A stretch of DNA of 15,867 bases from NCBI GenBank assembly GCA_964569425.1, contig CAZMVD010000099.1, positions 1-15,867 of the forward strand. The letters are read 5' to 3'. Shown here piece after piece: positions 14,030 through 15,867 of this stretch (position 1 is its first letter; each line of letters starts with the position of its first letter). Source of the stretch: JACQXM01 sp964569425 (lineage in GTDB: Bacteria > Planctomycetota > Phycisphaerae > UBA1845). The notes below the pieces were generated by a model. It was given only the letters and a program-made list of their open reading frames with translations. It searched no databases and was not told the origin of the DNA. The position numbers and the translations under genes were made by a program.

Positions 14030-14773
14030 ATGCACGATCCTCAAGCGAGACCGAGCCTAGTTTCCACGCCCGCGGCCGGCTACGACCGGCTGCGCCATGT
14101 CACGCCCGAGGGACCTTGCCCGTACTTGCCCGGACGGCTTTCTCGCAGCGAGGCTTACACCGTAGATCGCCTTGATCCTGCGCATTATGAACGACTCATG
14201 GCGCGGGGATTCCGACGCAGCGGACGGATCGTCTATCGACCGCGCTGCCGCGGCTGCGAAGAGTGCCGCCAACTGCGCGTGCCGGTGTCCTCGTTTTCAC
14301 CTACCCGCTCTCAAAGGCGCGTTCTGCGGCGCAACGCGGATGTTCGCGTTTGTGCGGCTACACCTGAACCGACTGAACTCAAGTTTGAGTTATTCCGCCG
14401 CTACCTCGAACACCAGCATGACAATGCCATGGCTCGGACCTTCGACGCCTTCGACGAGTTTCTGTACAACTCGCCGACCGATTCGCTTGAATTCTGTTAC
14501 TACGTCGGCGAGCGCCTGGTGGGCGTAAGCCTGGCGGACCGCGTCCCTTCCGGCTTGAGCAGCGTTTACATGTACTTTGATCCGGCCGAGTGCCGGCGCA
14601 GTCTGGGCACTTTCTCAGCGTTGTGGGAGATCGACTTCTGCCGACGCGAGAAGTTGGCTTATTACTTTCTCGGCTTTCACGTCCCCGAAGCTCCGACCAT
14701 GGCCTATAAGGCACGCTTCGGTCCACACGAAATCCTGGTTGCCGATGATCGCTGGATTACATTACACGTGTAG
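14030..14773 (+). CDS. bpt: Aspartate/glutamate leucyltransferase (bacterial arginyltransferase-like, N-end rule)
   Basis: Transfers leucine from Leu-tRNA to N-terminal Asp or Glu, making proteins substrates for ClpS/ClpAP. 247 residues, normal for Bpt. N-terminal GPCPYLPGRLSRSEAYTVD, ARGFRRSGRIVYRPRCRGCE with Cys30 and the CxxCxxC set Cys73, Cys76, Cys79, RRYLEHQHDN, then VGVSLADRVPSGLSSVYMYF, RRSLGTFSALWEIDF, YYFLGFHV and AYKARFGPHEIL, all typical of the ATE/Bpt fold. The N-terminal cysteines correspond to a conserved set that in eukaryotic ATE1 has been reported to hold an iron-sulfur cluster. ATG 14030 is 26 bases after the DUF554 stop and has no good ribosome site; the frame is open upstream into DUF554. 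Leucyl versus arginyl specificity is assigned by bacterial family membership. Confidence 0.93.
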   Translation: MHDPQARPSLVSTPAAGYDRLRHVTPEGPCPYLPGRLSRSEAYTVDRLDPAHYERLMARGFRRSGRIVYRPRCRGCEECRQLRVPVSSFSPTRSQRRVLRRNADVRVCAATPEPTELKFELFRRYLEHQHDNAMARTFDAFDEFLYNSPTDSLEFCYYVGERLVGVSLADRVPSGLSSVYMYFDPAECRRSLGTFSALWEIDFCRREKLAYYFLGFHVPEAPTMAYKARFGPHEILVADDRWITLHV

Positions 14774-14782
14774 AATACCGCG

Positions 14783-15867
14783 GTGTCCAGGCAACAGTCC
14801 CCCATCATCGATCTGACTCGCGAGGTGTTTACGCGAATCCTGCTGATCAAGCCCAGTTCCCTGGGAGACATTGTCCATGCGTTGCCCGTGCTTCACGGAC
14901 TTCGCGTGCGTTATCCCGACGCATGCATCAACTGGCTCGTCTCGTCGTCCTGCGCGCCGCTGATTGCCGATCATCCTGACTTGGATGATATTCTCCTTTT
15001 TGATCGCCGGCGCTTCGGTCGCCTGGGGCGCAACGCCTCGGCCACGAATGCATTCCTTGAGTTCCTTCGCGAGTTGCGCTCTCGGCGTTACGATCTGGTC
15101 ATTGACTTGCAAGGTTTGTTTCGTTCCGGATTCCTGGCCTGGGCGAGCCGGGCGCGGGTTCGGCTGGGCTTCGCTGCTGCACGTGAAGCGGCCTGGCTCT
15201 TCTATACCCATCGACTTGCCACCAGCCCCACCATTCAACATGCCGTAGAGAAGAACTACAGCGTGGCAGGTGCCTTGGGCTTCGCCGACGTTCCCATCGA
15301 GATTTCATTACCCTTGGCCGAGGCCGATTACGCCTCGGCCGTCAGTTTACTGAGGAATGCCGGGTTATCGGACGAAACACAATTCGTGGCCGTGGTGCCC
15401 GGTGCTCGTTGGGAGACCAAACTTTGGCCCGCTGACCGGTTTGTTGATACCGTCAACGCCATTCAAGAGGGTGAAAACGTGCCCTGTGTGCTCCTGGGCG
15501 GACCGGACGAAGTCTTGCGGGGGGACGCCATCACCAAGGGGTGCCGGAACCATCCAATCAACCTTACGGGCCGAACGAACCTCCGCCAATTGGCTGCGAT
15601 TATCGAACGGGCGTCCCTGGTGCTGACCCAGGATTCGGCAGCGGCGCACCTGGCCGCCGCGCTGGATCGACCGCTGGTTTGCCTGATTGGTCCGACCAAC
15701 CCGAATCGAACCGGCCCCTACCGGAGGAACGCGGATGTCATTCGCTTGGATCTTCCCTGTGCCCCGTGCTATTTGCGCCGCCTGTCTCAGTGCGGTTTTC
15801 AGCATCGGTGCATGCGAGATTTGGGCATCGAAGCGGTGGTGTCGGCGATTCGCGAACGCCTCCGGGC
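14783..15867 (+). CDS. Glycosyltransferase family 9 / heptosyltransferase-like protein, 3' end beyond window
   Basis: Open from GTG 14783, nine bases after the bpt stop, to the right edge (361 codons plus two bases). N-terminal RILLIKPSSLGDIVHALPVL is the signature of LPS heptosyltransferases I/II. Further motifs are YDLVIDLQGLFRSGFL, VVPGARWETKLWP, CVLLGGPDE, INLTGRTNLRQLAAIIERA, and LTQDSAAAHLAAAL with Asp284 of the sugar-nucleotide site. The C-terminal CAPCYLRRLSQC/RCM cysteine cluster is also usual in this family. It likely transfers a heptose or related sugar to a lipopolysaccharide core in the cytoplasm; the exact step is not clear. No Shine-Dalgarno precedes GTG 14783; GTG 14825 is a later alternative just before the first motif. 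Family length is about 340-380 residues, so little should be missing. Confidence 0.9.
   Translation, partial: MSRQQSPIIDLTREVFTRILLIKPSSLGDIVHALPVLHGLRVRYPDACINWLVSSSCAPLIADHPDLDDILLFDRRRFGRLGRNASATNAFLEFLRELRSRRYDLVIDLQGLFRSGFLAWASRARVRLGFAAAREAAWLFYTHRLATSPTIQHAVEKNYSVAGALGFADVPIEISLPLAEADYASAVSLLRNAGLSDETQFVAVVPGARWETKLWPADRFVDTVNAIQEGENVPCVLLGGPDEVLRGDAITKGCRNHPINLTGRTNLRQLAAIIERASLVLTQDSAAAHLAAALDRPLVCLIGPTNPNRTGPYRRNADVIRLDLPCAPCYLRRLSQCGFQHRCMRDLGIEAVVSAIRERLR

Noticed and set aside
1..15867. CRISPR arrays, tRNA or rRNA genes, insertion sequences, phage genes
   Set aside because: No regularly spaced repeats, cloverleaf-like genes, transposase motifs or flanking terminal repeats were seen on either strand.

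Overview
The window looks like chromosomal DNA of a planctomycete-type bacterium, probably near the Phycisphaerae. The evidence is a secreted protein with a C-terminal type I dockerin, a neighbouring SBBP-repeat secreted protein, high GC, and a Gram-negative heptosyltransferase-like gene. This placement is inferred from gene style, not from a marker gene.

Layout. Positions 1-3354 carry two exported-protein genes on the minus strand: an SBBP beta-propeller-repeat protein running off the left edge and an 809-residue dockerin protein. They are separated by about 460 bases of noncoding DNA rich in small inverted repeats. Positions 3355-3890 form a divergent regulatory region. It holds a strong sigma70-like promoter on the plus strand (3606-3634), about 200 nt of RNA with obvious hairpins, and a textbook intrinsic terminator (3814-3844) ending 46 bases before the chosen start codon of the first operon gene. 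Positions 3891-13119 hold a tightly packed plus-strand operon: cysH, cysI, hemA, a sirohydrochlorin chelatase-HemC fusion, a CobA-HemD fusion, hemB and hemL. Four of the six junctions are 4-base GTGA/ATGA overlaps. After it come a DUF554 membrane protein, an aspartate/glutamate leucyltransferase (bpt), and a glycosyltransferase-9/heptosyltransferase gene cut by the right edge.

How the genes work together. CysH makes sulfite from adenylyl sulfate and CysI reduces it to sulfide. CysI needs siroheme, and the rest of the operon makes it: HemA and HemL (glutamyl-tRNA to 5-aminolevulinate), HemB (porphobilinogen), HemC (hydroxymethylbilane), HemD (uroporphyrinogen III), CobA (precorrin-2) and the CbiX/SirB-like chelatase (iron insertion). 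Only the precorrin-2 dehydrogenase step (SirC/Met8/CysG-B) is not visible. So one transcription unit pairs the sulfur-reducing enzymes with almost the whole supply line for their cofactor.

Most unusual points. (1) The HemC domain has proline (Pro500) where the dipyrromethane-cofactor cysteine should be, and contains no cysteine at all, although its other key Asp/Arg residues remain. (2) That HemC is fused behind a two-repeat chelatase. (3) A promoter-structured RNA-terminator unit precedes cysH and looks like an attenuated leader or a small RNA. (4) Two mutually exclusive perfect hairpins cover the hemB ribosome-binding site.
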